A stretch of 64,000 nt of DNA from a virus. Shown in pieces: positions 54,533 through 62,002 of this stretch. The position numbers and the translations under genes were made by a program. The stretch lies in IMG/VR virus record IMGVR_UViG_3300022748_000015, positions 60,827-124,826 of that record; one strand, given 5' to 3'. Numbering within the stretch: position 1 is the first letter of the stretch; each line of letters opens with the position of its first letter. Below the pieces are notes generated by a model. That model was given only the letters and a program-made list of their open reading frames with translations. It was not told where the DNA came from and ran no database searches.

Positions 54533-57500
54533 TTATTTTCCGTTCTTTCTAGTTGTCTTATTTGTTTCTTGTTTTCTGGATGAACCGGATGAGCCTGAAC
54601 CTGAGGAAGCTGCAGCAACGGCTGCTCCTGCTACCTGACCGACTATTACCGCGGCTACCGTAGCACGCTGGGCTTCCTTGCGAACTGTAGGGCTGATATC
54701 GGCTCCTACGTTTGAAAGTAGATTTATTGCATCTACAAGGGCTGCTGCTCCGGGGATTGCTGCAAGGTTCTCTGGAAGTACGATGTCATCAGCCTGTGCT
54801 GCAACTAGGAGAGCATCAAGTGCTTGTTGGTACTCTGGTGAACCTTGGGTTGCAGTCTCGAAGGTTTGAAGGGCAGCTTCCTTAATTGCTTCTGCTTGCT
54901 TAGGGGTTAGGTCCGTTGCAATGATTTCCTTCAGGTCTACCTTCATTAGTTGTTCTGTGGAGAGAACTTCCGGAATATCTTCTGCCTTCTTAGGAGCTTC
55001 GTTGGCTTTTGCTTCTGCTTTAGCCTCTGCTTCCGCCTTAGCCTTAGCGTCAGCTGCTTGCTGTGCTACTAATTCGTCAGCTGCCTTCTGCGCTTCTTGT
55101 GCTGCTAGAGCATCGGCTTCTGCCTTTGCCTTGGCTGCATCAGCTGCCTGTTGAACTGCTAAAGCATCTGCAGCATCCTGAGCTTGTAGAGCTTGTTGGG
55201 TAGATGATATCTGAGCTGAGATTGAATCAACGGATGCTTGTGCAGAAGATACTGCTGACTGGGCTGCTTCTATTTGTGAAGTGGCTGCTGCGTCTGCAGA
55301 CTGTGCAGAAGATAGATCAGAAGTTGCAGCGGCCATAGCTTGTTCTGCTGCTTGGACTTGGGACTGTGCTGCACCTTGTATAGCTGAGGCAGCATCGAGA
55401 TCTTCCTGAGCATTCATTAGAAGTTGTCCGGAAATAATCAGAAGGTTGGCTGCTACTTGCTGTGCTGCAGTTGATTCTTGAAGGGAAGCACTGGCAGCTG
55501 CTAAAGCTAGCTCAAGGGAGTGCAGGATATTTAGTTCGTTGTTATAGTCCTGCTGTGCAATTTGTTCTTGTAGGTCGGTAGCTACGTGGTTGGAAAGGTT
55601 TTGGTCTCGGTAGGACTGCGCTGCAGCAAGAAGATTAGTTTGTTCCTCGTAATAAGTTTGTGCTGCCTGGAGTTCTTGGTCTGCCTGGATGAGGTTGCTG
55701 TATGAAGTGGAAAGTGCGGAGGTTGCTTCATCGAAGTTGAGTTGTGCAGCTGCTAGGTTTTCGTTAGCTTGGTTTAGGGTTATGGTTGCTTGGTTGAGAG
55801 CCTGTAGAGCGTCTGCTTCTGAAGCCTGTGCTTGTTGTAAGTTTCCTAGGGCCGTGGCTTCATCTTGAATTGCTTGGTTGTTTGCTGCGTCGGCTGCATT
55901 GTAATTATTAAGAGCTTCGTTGAAAGATGATTGTTTAGCTTGGTAGTTAGCTAAGGCAGACTGCTTATTTGCCTGTGCGATGTTATTAGTCTGTGTTGCT
56001 TGGCTTAGCTGGGACTGCGCTTGCGTGAACTGTGCCTGTGCTGCTGTGAGAGCGTCAATAACAGACTGTGGGATTGGTGTGGCAGCTGGTGGAGTTTGGG
56101 TAGAGAAGTAGAAGGAAGATGGGATTGGCTGCCAGTAGGCTGCATTTACAGGTTGGTAGTAATAAAGGGTAGAGCAAGCGCCTCCACCCCACTCATAGAA
56201 CCAAACATCGATTGGGTAGAACTGTCCTGCATTAAGGGTGTATAGAGAAGAGGTACGTCCTGAGCAACCCTGAAGGTTCCAGTTTGAAATTGTGGTTTGT
56301 CCGTTGAGTGACATATAGAAACCATCATCAGATTGGTTCATGAAATACATGCTGGTGGTTTGTGGGAACATCAGGTAGCCGGTGTAGTGAATCATTACCT
56401 GATCTGCGCCACACCCGAGGATGTCTCCGCCACCCCAGTTAGCTTGAATATTTGGAAGCGTAACGGTCTTGCAGTAGTGATACGCAGTATCGCTCATCTG
56501 GGGGTTGCTGGAAGTCAGCTGGTTATAAACTCTGGCAGTAACTCCAGTACCTTGCGGGATGGATGCAGCATAGGCAGTGTTGTAGTCGGACTGTGCTTGT
56601 TGGAGGTTGGTATAAGCAATGTTGTATTGGATTTGTGCTGCTGCAAGGTTTGAATAAGTAGAGTCTGCGTCGGCTGCTGCTTGGAGATAATTGATTTGTG
56701 CTTGCTGTTCTTCTTGCTGTGCTTGTTGCAGGGCGGAAAGTTTTTGCTGCAAGGTTGCTTGCGTAGATTGGTGGGTTTGCTGTGCTTGGCTGTAGTCGTT
56801 GAAAGCTTGCTGGGTTAGAGCCTGTGCTTGGTGGTAGAGGTTAAGAAGGGTGTCGTAATCCTGCTGCGCCTGCTGTTGGTTGTAAGTTGCGTTGGTGAGC
56901 TCTAGCTGTGAGTTAGCGTAATTATCTTGTGCTTGGGTGTAGGAAGATGCTGCTGCGCTGTCTTGCATTTGCTTCGTTAGAAGATTGACGTGTGAATTAG
57001 AGGTGGTTATAGTTTGACCGGTCAATGCTGCATCAGCAGAGTTAAGAAGGTCTAAGGTTCGTTGGTTCTCTTGGATAGCTTGGTTAAGTGTGGAGAGTGC
57101 GTTTTGGGTACGCTGTTGTTGAAGCTCTAGGGCAGAGATAGCGTAGGAGTTATTCTGTGCTTTGGTTTGCTGGGTAGAGTTCGCTTGGGTTAATTGTTGG
57201 AGGGCTACTTGGTAGTTTTGATTAGCAGTTTCTAGAGCTGCTTTGGCTACGTTGGCGGCGGATGTGGCTGCCTGTAGTTGTGCCTTGGTGGACTCTAGGG
57301 CTGCCTGTGCGGAAGAAACCTTAGACTGGACAGCTACTAGTTGTTGGGAAGTTGTGGCCTTAGAGGATTGGGCTGCTGTAAGGGTGGATTGGGCTTCTTG
57401 TAATTGTGCCTGTTGTTGGTTGAGTTGTTGTTGTAATTGTGCTAGAGTAGCCTGTAAGTCGTTGAGTGCACTGGAGGTGTGAAATGGTAGTTTCTGTAGT

Positions 57501-57763
57501 AGGTCTTGATTGGGGTTCCCTGTGGTTAGGGGTAGGCCTAACTGTTGTTGTAGAGCTTGTGGCGCTAGTAGTAGCTGCAGCTGTTGCTGGGGGTAGAGCT
57601 CGTCGTAGTTCTTCTCAAGGTAAGCGAAAGTTCTAGCCTGATTAGCAAGTGCGACCTGAGCCGTAGTTATAGGAAGGGTCGCTAAGAGAGCCGTTACTGT
57701 TATCAGTAGCGGCTTTTTTATGTTTTGTAGTGCTCTTTTAAAAGACTTTGAATATGAAGACAA
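54533..57763 (-). CDS. Giant coiled-coil surface protein with central PA14-like domain
   Basis: 1076 aa. N-terminal basic segment, then a hydrophobic signal/TM segment about residues 18-40 ending VALA. Gln/Ala-rich coiled coils fill about 90-395 and 560-900. Between them, about 400-556, a PA14-like beta domain: ARVYNQL, GADQVMIHYTGYLMFPQTTSMYFMNQSDDGFYMSLNGQ, YPIDVWFYEWGGGACSTLYY. The C-terminus has an AK/AE-rich helix, a segment TVAAVIVGQVAGAAVAAAS and a basic RKQETNKTTRKNGK tail. Predicted to be exported and membrane-anchored, with PA14 (a carbohydrate-binding type) outside. In the lysis region; a role in host-surface change or exclusion is a guess. Confidence 0.85.
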   Translation of the reverse strand: MSSYSKSFKRALQNIKKPLLITVTALLATLPITTAQVALANQARTFAYLEKNYDELYPQQQLQLLLAPQALQQQLGLPLTTGNPNQDLLQKLPFHTSSALNDLQATLAQLQQQLNQQQAQLQEAQSTLTAAQSSKATTSQQLVAVQSKVSSAQAALESTKAQLQAATSAANVAKAALETANQNYQVALQQLTQANSTQQTKAQNNSYAISALELQQQRTQNALSTLNQAIQENQRTLDLLNSADAALTGQTITTSNSHVNLLTKQMQDSAAASSYTQAQDNYANSQLELTNATYNQQQAQQDYDTLLNLYHQAQALTQQAFNDYSQAQQTHQSTQATLQQKLSALQQAQQEEQQAQINYLQAAADADSTYSNLAAAQIQYNIAYTNLQQAQSDYNTAYAASIPQGTGVTARVYNQLTSSNPQMSDTAYHYCKTVTLPNIQANWGGGDILGCGADQVMIHYTGYLMFPQTTSMYFMNQSDDGFYMSLNGQTTISNWNLQGCSGRTSSLYTLNAGQFYPIDVWFYEWGGGACSTLYYYQPVNAAYWQPIPSSFYFSTQTPPAATPIPQSVIDALTAAQAQFTQAQSQLSQATQTNNIAQANKQSALANYQAKQSSFNEALNNYNAADAANNQAIQDEATALGNLQQAQASEADALQALNQATITLNQANENLAAAQLNFDEATSALSTSYSNLIQADQELQAAQTYYEEQTNLLAAAQSYRDQNLSNHVATDLQEQIAQQDYNNELNILHSLELALAAASASLQESTAAQQVAANLLIISGQLLMNAQEDLDAASAIQGAAQSQVQAAEQAMAAATSDLSSAQSADAAATSQIEAAQSAVSSAQASVDSISAQISSTQQALQAQDAADALAVQQAADAAKAKAEADALAAQEAQKAADELVAQQAADAKAKAEAEAKAEAKANEAPKKAEDIPEVLSTEQLMKVDLKEIIATDLTPKQAEAIKEAALQTFETATQGSPEYQQALDALLVAAQADDIVLPENLAAIPGAAALVDAINLLSNVGADISPTVRKEAQRATVAAVIVGQVAGAAVAAASSGSGSSGSSRKQETNKTTRKNGK

Positions 57764-57858
57764 TCTGAGACCCCGGCGGTAGTCGGTTGGATGGTCTCTC
57801 CCTATATATAAGAATAGCGGATTTTAGGTAAAATGACTTGCCCTGCTAGGTAGACTGT

Positions 57859-58107
57859 CTAGTCTTCGTCTTCTTCTTCCGGCCCCCACGCATACAATTT
57901 TGCGGTGTGGAGAAGGTCGATTGCTTCGAATGTGAGGGCTTCTACTGCTAATAGTAGGTCTGCCTTGTGCTCTGGGTTAGAGGGGTTCTCGATCTCGTAG
58001 TGAGCTTCTTGGATGGCAAAGCGGCAGAGCTCTAGCCTATTGAGGGCTTTCTTGAGTGCATCCCTACTGTCTGGGCTGGGGATGCTGTATGGCTCTGGCT
58101 GCATCAT
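57859..58107 (-). CDS. Hypothetical helical protein
   Basis: 82 aa. SPDSRDALKKALNRLELCRFAIQEAHYEIENPSNPEHKADLLLAVEALTFEAIDLL. Two helices and an acidic tail. No family recognised. Lies 95 nt upstream of the giant gene. Confidence 0.7.
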   Translation of the reverse strand: MMQPEPYSIPSPDSRDALKKALNRLELCRFAIQEAHYEIENPSNPEHKADLLLAVEALTFEAIDLLHTAKLYAWGPEEEDED

Positions 58108-58191
58108 AAGAATAGTTTAAGGGTTAGCTGAGGGTGGGTGTTTTCTTCTCTTTTTGGAGGTGGGGACGGGAGTTCGTGCGGGGTTGTTGGC

Positions 58192-58238
58192 TTATTAGCA
58201 AAAAATAATGGACGCCCTTATTAAATATTGGCTAATAA
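58192..58238. repeat. Inverted-repeat element 1
   Basis: TTATTAGC (58192-58199) and GCTAATAA (58231-58238), perfect 8-bp arms (9 bp with flanking C/G) separated by 31 nt. The loop shares ACGCC-x-TTAT-x-AAA with element 2. A common AAGTAGAG-type flank follows both. Confidence 0.85.
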
Positions 58239-58326
58239 GTAGAGAAAAAGGAGGTGGGAAATGCTTGTAAAAGGTAGATAAAATGGGGTAAGGTAGGGTG
58301 GGAGTATGGTATAGTTCGAGTTGGGG

Positions 58327-58373
58327 TTATTATCAGAAAATGATAAACGCCGTTATGAAAATCTTGATAATAA
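58327..58373. repeat. Inverted-repeat element 2
   Basis: TTATTATC (58327-58334) and GATAATAA (58366-58373), again 31 nt apart. Relative to element 1 both arms changed together (AGC/GCT to ATC/GAT), so pairing or symmetry is preserved. Followed by GTAGAG as in element 1. Confidence 0.85.
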
Positions 58374-58383
58374 GTAGAGGTGG

Positions 58384-58430
58384 TTATTATCAAGAAAAAA
58401 GTCTTTTGAGAGGGAAAAAACTGATAATAT
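58384..58430. repeat. Inverted-repeat element 3
   Basis: TTATTATC (58384-58391) and GATAATAT (58423-58430): 7-bp perfect arms plus one end mismatch, 31 nt apart. The loop differs in sequence from elements 1 and 2 but has the same length. Confidence 0.8.
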
Positions 58431-58554
58431 CGACTATATTTATATCTAATATATTTATATTCTGGATTATAGTTTAGGAAGACCGGGGATTCAAACTCTA
58501 TACGCGTGACGTATAGATAGTCCTGAATATAAAAATAGGGGGTTTGATATCGAA

Positions 58555-58583
58555 TTGATATGGATTTTATATGATACTATAAA
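58555..58583 (+). promoter_or_regulatory. Promoter-like TTGATA-17-TATAAA
   Basis: -35 TTGATA at 58555, 17-nt spacer, -10 TATAAA at 58578. Reads toward 58711. A short AAGGAG with a 14-codon ORF follows but the spacing is poor, so I do not call that ORF a gene. Confidence 0.6.
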
Positions 58584-58710
58584 AAGGAGATATGATTTTG
58601 TGGAAATGCAAATGTCAAGTGTCAAATGGGGGTTAGGCGGGTGGCGTTTGCGGTTTTCGTTGTAGTTATACTCGTGGATATGGAAATAGAAATGGATAGG
58701 AAGAAAAAGA

Positions 58711-59187
58711 ATGGTTGACGGAATTAACGGTTTTGCTTTTGACTTGGATGATGCAGCTGCAGAGCTGGAAGAGTTGAAGCAGAGAGACAAGAAGGTTTTG
58801 GATAATCGAGTATGTGCATGTGGACATCCGGTTGGTAGACACCGTCCTTTGCCTTTTGGTCCAGGTATGCGTGGAGAGACTCATGCTTGTAAGCCAAATG
58901 CTAGTTTCTGTAAGTGCGCAGGGCCAAGACCAATTTTGAAGGCGGAGGACCTTCGATACTTCTTGCGAAGTACCAAAGGTGTTGGTCATCTTCATGCTTT
59001 GGGTCAGGGAGTTGTTGCTTCCTTGAAGGCTGACATGAAGGTTGAATGGTTGGAAGATCCAAAGTGTGATCGCTGTGACGAGGTTGGAAATATTATTCCG
59101 GTGTCAATTTCGTATGACGGTGTTCGACTTGAAGAGAGTGGACCTGCTACGCTATTGCTTTGCATGAAGTGTAGTGCTGAGATTTAA
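58711..59187 (+). CDS. Zinc-binding actinophage hypothetical protein
   Basis: 158 aa. VCACGHPVGRHRPLPFGPGMRGETHACKPNASFCKCAGPRPI is a C-x-C-G-H...H...C...C-x-C cluster seen in small actinophage proteins. LRYFLRSTKGVGHLHALGQGVVASLKAD follows. A second knuckle CDRCDE and LLCMKCSAE lies at the C-terminus. Possibly a nucleic-acid-binding protein. Ends overlapping the next ATG. Confidence 0.78.
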   Translation: MVDGINGFAFDLDDAAAELEELKQRDKKVLDNRVCACGHPVGRHRPLPFGPGMRGETHACKPNASFCKCAGPRPILKAEDLRYFLRSTKGVGHLHALGQGVVASLKADMKVEWLEDPKCDRCDEVGNIIPVSISYDGVRLEESGPATLLLCMKCSAEI

Positions 59188-59384
59188 TGGCTAGAGGAAG
59201 TTCTGGCTCCGGGCTTCTACTTTGTGGATGGTGTTCTACAGGATTTCACAAGGACTGCAAACCTGTTATTGAGTATTTCGGGAAAAAGTGGTATTGTCAT
59301 TGTGAGAAGGAAGGATGTGGAAGTGACGAAGGAAGAAGCAGCTCGGAAGATCGAGGAGCATCTGATGATTCTGGCGGACTATGA
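59187..59384 (+). CDS. Small zinc-finger protein
   Basis: 65 aa. LLCGWCSTGFHKDCKPVIEYFGKKWYCHCEKEGC: C-x2-C-x4-H-x2-C and C-x-C-x4-C suggest two zinc sites. The Ser/Asp/Gly-rich tail lies where the next gene's coding begins in another frame, so its last 20 residues may be unconstrained. Confidence 0.7.
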   Translation: MARGSSGSGLLLCGWCSTGFHKDCKPVIEYFGKKWYCHCEKEGCGSDEGRSSSEDRGASDDSGGL

Positions 59385-59532
59385 TGTTATAGACGTTGGA
59401 GTTGTTGAAACACTGACTGAATACGTCTGGAAGATTTTGACTGAGGAAGAGAATCCTGATGTTGGGATTCACAATGTCTCGGAGTTGAAAGCGTACTGGG
59501 AGAAGTTGGGTGGCGAAGATGAAATCAATTAG
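59323..59532 (+). CDS. Hypothetical helical protein, overlapping the previous gene
   Basis: 69 aa from GTG at 59323, which has GGAAGG 8 nt upstream; an ATG at 59224 in frame would overlap the previous gene much more. KEEAARKIEEHLMILADYDVIDVGVVETLTEYVWKILTEEENPDVGIHNVSELKAYWEKLGGED. Acidic and helical; unknown. Overlaps the 59187 gene by 62 nt in another frame and the next one by 14 nt. Confidence 0.65.
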   Translation: MTKEEAARKIEEHLMILADYDVIDVGVVETLTEYVWKILTEEENPDVGIHNVSELKAYWEKLGGEDEIN

Positions 59533-59677
59533 ACTTTTGGTAAAGAATGTAGTACACTTTGTTTTGCGTGTGCCGATACGAACTCCCTCTGCTGACGCAG
59601 AGGAAGCTCGTTGCCCTGTAAACGGAATGACGATGTCGGAATATCGTGGCGGAAGTCGCCCCGCAAGTTACAAGTAG
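59519..59677 (+). CDS. Small basic hypothetical protein
   Basis: 52 aa. MKSIRLLVKNVVHFVLRVPIRTPSADAEEARCPVNGMTMSEYRGGSRPASYK. Overlaps the preceding stop. The hydrophobic-basic N-terminus could be membrane-associated. Unknown. Confidence 0.55.
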   Translation: MKSIRLLVKNVVHFVLRVPIRTPSADAEEARCPVNGMTMSEYRGGSRPASYK

Positions 59678-59729
59678 CATAAGTAGCAATAGCTAGCTAG
59701 CTAGAAAAAAGATAAGGAAGAGAAAAGAT

Positions 59730-60239
59730 ATGGGAAAGCTTGCTGACCTGTTTTATAAGTTGACTCGTGGAGAGTCGAAGCCGAAGCCGTGGGAGCATGG
59801 TCCGAAGGCATTGGCCGACAAGTGTGGTTGTGGCAAAGAGTGTGGTTGTGATTCGGTTGAATCACTAGAGCGTTCAGCCGGAATTACTAAGAAGGTTTCG
59901 GTGCAGATTGTAAAGGCAACTGTAGATGGAACTCCAGTGTCTATTCCACGTGAGGTTGTAGATCACATGGTTGATGAAGGAACTTTGACACCTGCCAAGC
60001 CAGCACGTAAGCCTCGCACTCCAAAGTTGGAGCAGGTTAAGGCAGATGCAGAAGCAATGCAGGCTAAGGGAATCGTTCAAGATGGGCATCAGGTAAAGCC
60101 TGTTAAGAAGAAGCCTGTTGCAAAGACAACTGCCAAGAAGGAAGCGATTGCAAAGGATGTTGCTGATGAACCAGTAAAGCCTGTTGCTAAGAAGACTCCT
60201 GCTAAGAAGACAACTCCAAAGAAGGCAGAGGGTAAGTAA
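59730..60239 (+). CDS. Protein with histone H1-like Lys/Ala/Pro tail
   Basis: 169 aa. The N-terminal part has a Cys cluster (KCGCGKECGC), then VSVQIVKATVDGTPVSIPREVVDHMVDEGTL. From about residue 88 the sequence is KPARKPRTPK, PVKKKPVAKTTAKKEAIAK and AKKTPAKKTTPKKAEGK, the PAKK repeat style of histone H1 or mycobacterial HupB tails. Likely DNA-binding in the infected cell. Overlaps the next start. Confidence 0.78.
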   Translation: MGKLADLFYKLTRGESKPKPWEHGPKALADKCGCGKECGCDSVESLERSAGITKKVSVQIVKATVDGTPVSIPREVVDHMVDEGTLTPAKPARKPRTPKLEQVKADAEAMQAKGIVQDGHQVKPVKKKPVAKTTAKKEAIAKDVADEPVKPVAKKTPAKKTTPKKAEGK

Positions 60240-60484
60240 TGAGCTCGTTTATTCACCCCGACAAGATTGTTAATTACGACATCGTTACTGCTTTCACGCC
60301 ACAAGAACTAGTGAAGCAGGTCATGGAGCGAGTTGGTGATGAAGTCGATTGGACTGTACTTGGTCCACACAATGTTGTCGTAACAGATGACGGTTACCAG
60401 CTTTGGTCTCAGACCCTACTGAAGACTTGGTCTGATAGCAAGGATATCGATTGGGCTGAACTTAAACCTAACGGTAGCCTATAA
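60239..60484 (+). CDS. Hypothetical protein
   Basis: 81 aa. IHPDKIVNYDIVTAFTPQELVKQVMERVGDEVDWTVLGPHNVVVTDDGYQLWSQTLLKTW. TAATG overlap with the H1-like gene. Unknown function. Confidence 0.7.
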   Translation: MSSFIHPDKIVNYDIVTAFTPQELVKQVMERVGDEVDWTVLGPHNVVVTDDGYQLWSQTLLKTWSDSKDIDWAELKPNGSL

Positions 60485-60497
60485 AACTTAAAGACTA

Positions 60498-60530
60498 CAG
60501 ACTCGAACTTGCGTTCGGGTCTGTTTTCTT
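60498..60530 (+). terminator. Rho-independent terminator
   Basis: CAGACTCGAA/TTCGGGTCTG (10 bp, one T-G) with a 6-nt loop, then TTTTCTTTT. Confidence 0.88.
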
Positions 60531-60543
60531 TTATGCTGGAGAT

Positions 60544-60819
60544 ATGAAGAGCGGAAGATTGGTTAGCACGAAGGTAGCGGGATACTATCTTGGTGTCACG
60601 GATAGATGCATCCGCCGATACGCATGTGACGGATTGATTCAAAAATACTACACCGAGGGAAGCAAACGAAGTTATTTGGTTTCACTTGATGAACTTGATG
60701 GCATCGAGGAAATCATTAACCAACGCATCGCTACCCAGCACGAATGGGCAAAAGAATATGGCAAGCGTAGATTCGCTGAGCATGGTATGGCTATCTTTGA
60801 AAAGCAGATTGTAGCATAG
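60544..60819 (+). CDS. Helix-turn-helix (excisionase/MerR-like) protein
   Basis: 91 aa. LVSTKVAGYYLGVTDRCIRRYACDGLIQKYYTEGSKRSYLVSLDEL is a winged-helix HTH of the excisionase/MerR type. Single gene between a terminator and the 60820-61081 noncoding region, where it might bind (inference). No integrase is visible, so an excision role is not implied. Confidence 0.8.
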   Translation: MKSGRLVSTKVAGYYLGVTDRCIRRYACDGLIQKYYTEGSKRSYLVSLDELDGIEEIINQRIATQHEWAKEYGKRRFAEHGMAIFEKQIVA

Positions 60820-60957
60820 CGGCCTGGATTGTACAAGTAGGATTGCTTGTTTATAAATCGGTAAAAAGCCTTACCTCACCCTATCCACGCTCAAAAAAAC
60901 TTTTCAATTCCCTTTGAATCAAAAATCAGACGATTTGACTTATCGTAAAATTAATAG

Positions 60958-61006
60958 GACGGTGGATCATTTACAAGTCCTCTCCCCGGTTAAGTGATCC
61001 ACCGTC
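60958..61006. repeat. Long inverted repeat
   Basis: GACGGTGGATCA (60958-60969) and TGATCCACCGTC (60995-61006) are perfect 12-bp arms; four inner pairs extend the stem (one T-G). The 17-nt loop is CT-rich. No T run follows, so it is not a simple terminator. Confidence 0.85.
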
Positions 61007-61012
61007 GCTTAA

Positions 61013-61035
61013 GTTAGGTAAGCCTAACTAGTTAG
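61013..61035. promoter_or_regulatory. DtxR/IdeR iron-box-like palindrome
   Basis: GTTAGGTAAGCCTAAC at 61013-61028 is a perfect palindromic pair and overlaps CTAACTAGTTAG (61024-61035), a perfect 12-bp palindrome. Starting at 61014, TTAGGTAAGCCTAAC fits 15 of 15 positions of the actinobacterial consensus TTAGGTWAGSCTWAC. The last four consensus bases do not fit. Confidence 0.45.
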
Positions 61036-61081
61036 TTATATTAACTTCCAACGAACTTCATACGAACTAAGGACTTATACG

Positions 61082-62002
61082 GTGACAATGTTTGACCAGT
61101 CGGCAGAGGAAGAGCAAGCCGAGTACCGGATTGATGAACCCCTCGACCTCCGCCCCGACCTAGCGTCCCTCGGAATTGACGAAGTCGACCGCGGTATTTG
61201 TGAGGACACGTTTGTTAACCGCGGCATCCTTCGTAAGGCTCATCTGAACTGGGACACGGTTTATTCGGATAACGGCGTGCCTACTGGATTGATTCGTGCG
61301 AAGTCGAAGGAGTCTCTTAAAGAAAGAAGAATTCTTTCTTTAGCAGAGAAGCGCCCGATTCTTGTTGAACCGGATCGAAACAACTCAGACTACCTAACCG
61401 GCTTGGATCTACTAGCTGAAGAGAAGAGCGACTTCCTTGTTCCGCCATGGGTTATACACAGTACCCGCCTCTATCTCAAGGAACAAGCAGAAGGTTACAC
61501 AAACACTAAGCGCCAACCTCTTTGCCAACCCCACCGCTGCCGCCAGATCAAGGATGACGGAATCCGCTGCCTACTCTGGTCTAGCGGCCGACCTAAGGAC
61601 GACGGCCTGTGCCGGATACATCTACGGTCCATCAAGAAACACACATCCGATGACATCGAACGGGCCCGCAACAAGTTGATGCAAGCTGCGCCTTACGCGG
61701 TAGATAAGCTTGAAGAGTTGATGGAGTACGCTGAGTCCGAACCAGTTCAACTTAAAGCGGCTACTGAAATCCTTGACCGTGCTGGTGTTCGAGGCGGCGT
61801 GGAGATCGATACGAACATTACGATTGATGCACGGCCTGCTGCTTCCATCATTGCTGAGCGCCTTGAACGGTTATCTGCAGGAGCACTCGCAAATGCTGCA
61901 CGGTTAGCCGAAGCGGCCGGTATGACTTCGAACGAAGATGTCATTGATGCTGAAGAGGTAACGGAAGAACCTACACCGGTACCAACAACTAACGAGGAAT
62001 AA
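61082..62002 (+). CDS. Putative terminase small subunit-like protein
   Basis: 306 aa from GTG at 61082 (AAGGA 8 nt upstream); ATG at 61088 is possible. Middle part has a Cys/His cluster (CQPHRCRQIKDDGIRCLLWSSG...LCRIH). RARNKLMQAAPYAVDKLEELMEYAESEPVQLKAATEILDRAGVRGGVEID (about 208-257) resembles the C-terminal helix-turn segment of actinophage small terminase proteins. The large subunit is not in the window. Assignment moderate. Confidence 0.5.
   Translation: MTMFDQSAEEEQAEYRIDEPLDLRPDLASLGIDEVDRGICEDTFVNRGILRKAHLNWDTVYSDNGVPTGLIRAKSKESLKERRILSLAEKRPILVEPDRNNSDYLTGLDLLAEEKSDFLVPPWVIHSTRLYLKEQAEGYTNTKRQPLCQPHRCRQIKDDGIRCLLWSSGRPKDDGLCRIHLRSIKKHTSDDIERARNKLMQAAPYAVDKLEELMEYAESEPVQLKAATEILDRAGVRGGVEIDTNITIDARPAASIIAERLERLSAGALANAARLAEAAGMTSNEDVIDAEEVTEEPTPVPTTNEE

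Larger units (their letters stand above)
58108..58710. other. Gene-free AT-rich region with inverted-repeat array
   Basis: No supported gene. It holds three inverted repeats of the same geometry (next entries), a promoter-like TTGATA-17-TATAAA at 58555 and the leader of the gene at 58711. It separates the divergent lysis genes and the plus-strand small genes; a regulatory centre or origin is possible. Confidence 0.7.
60820..61081. other. Noncoding region with palindromes upstream of terminase-like gene
   Basis: 262 nt, no gene. Contains the 12-bp arm hairpin at 60958-61006, an iron-box-like palindrome at 61013-61035 and a possible TAAAAT -10 near 60947. It marks the border to the GC-richer segment. 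A packaging start or operator region is possible. Confidence 0.6.

Noticed and set aside
58592-58636. 14-codon ORF after AAGGAG at 58584
   Set aside because: Shine-Dalgarno to ATG spacing is only 2 nt and there is no conservation evidence.
60544-60819. Evidence for lysogeny from the excisionase-like HTH gene
   Set aside because: No integrase, repressor or attachment site is visible; HTH proteins of this type serve many roles in lytic phages.
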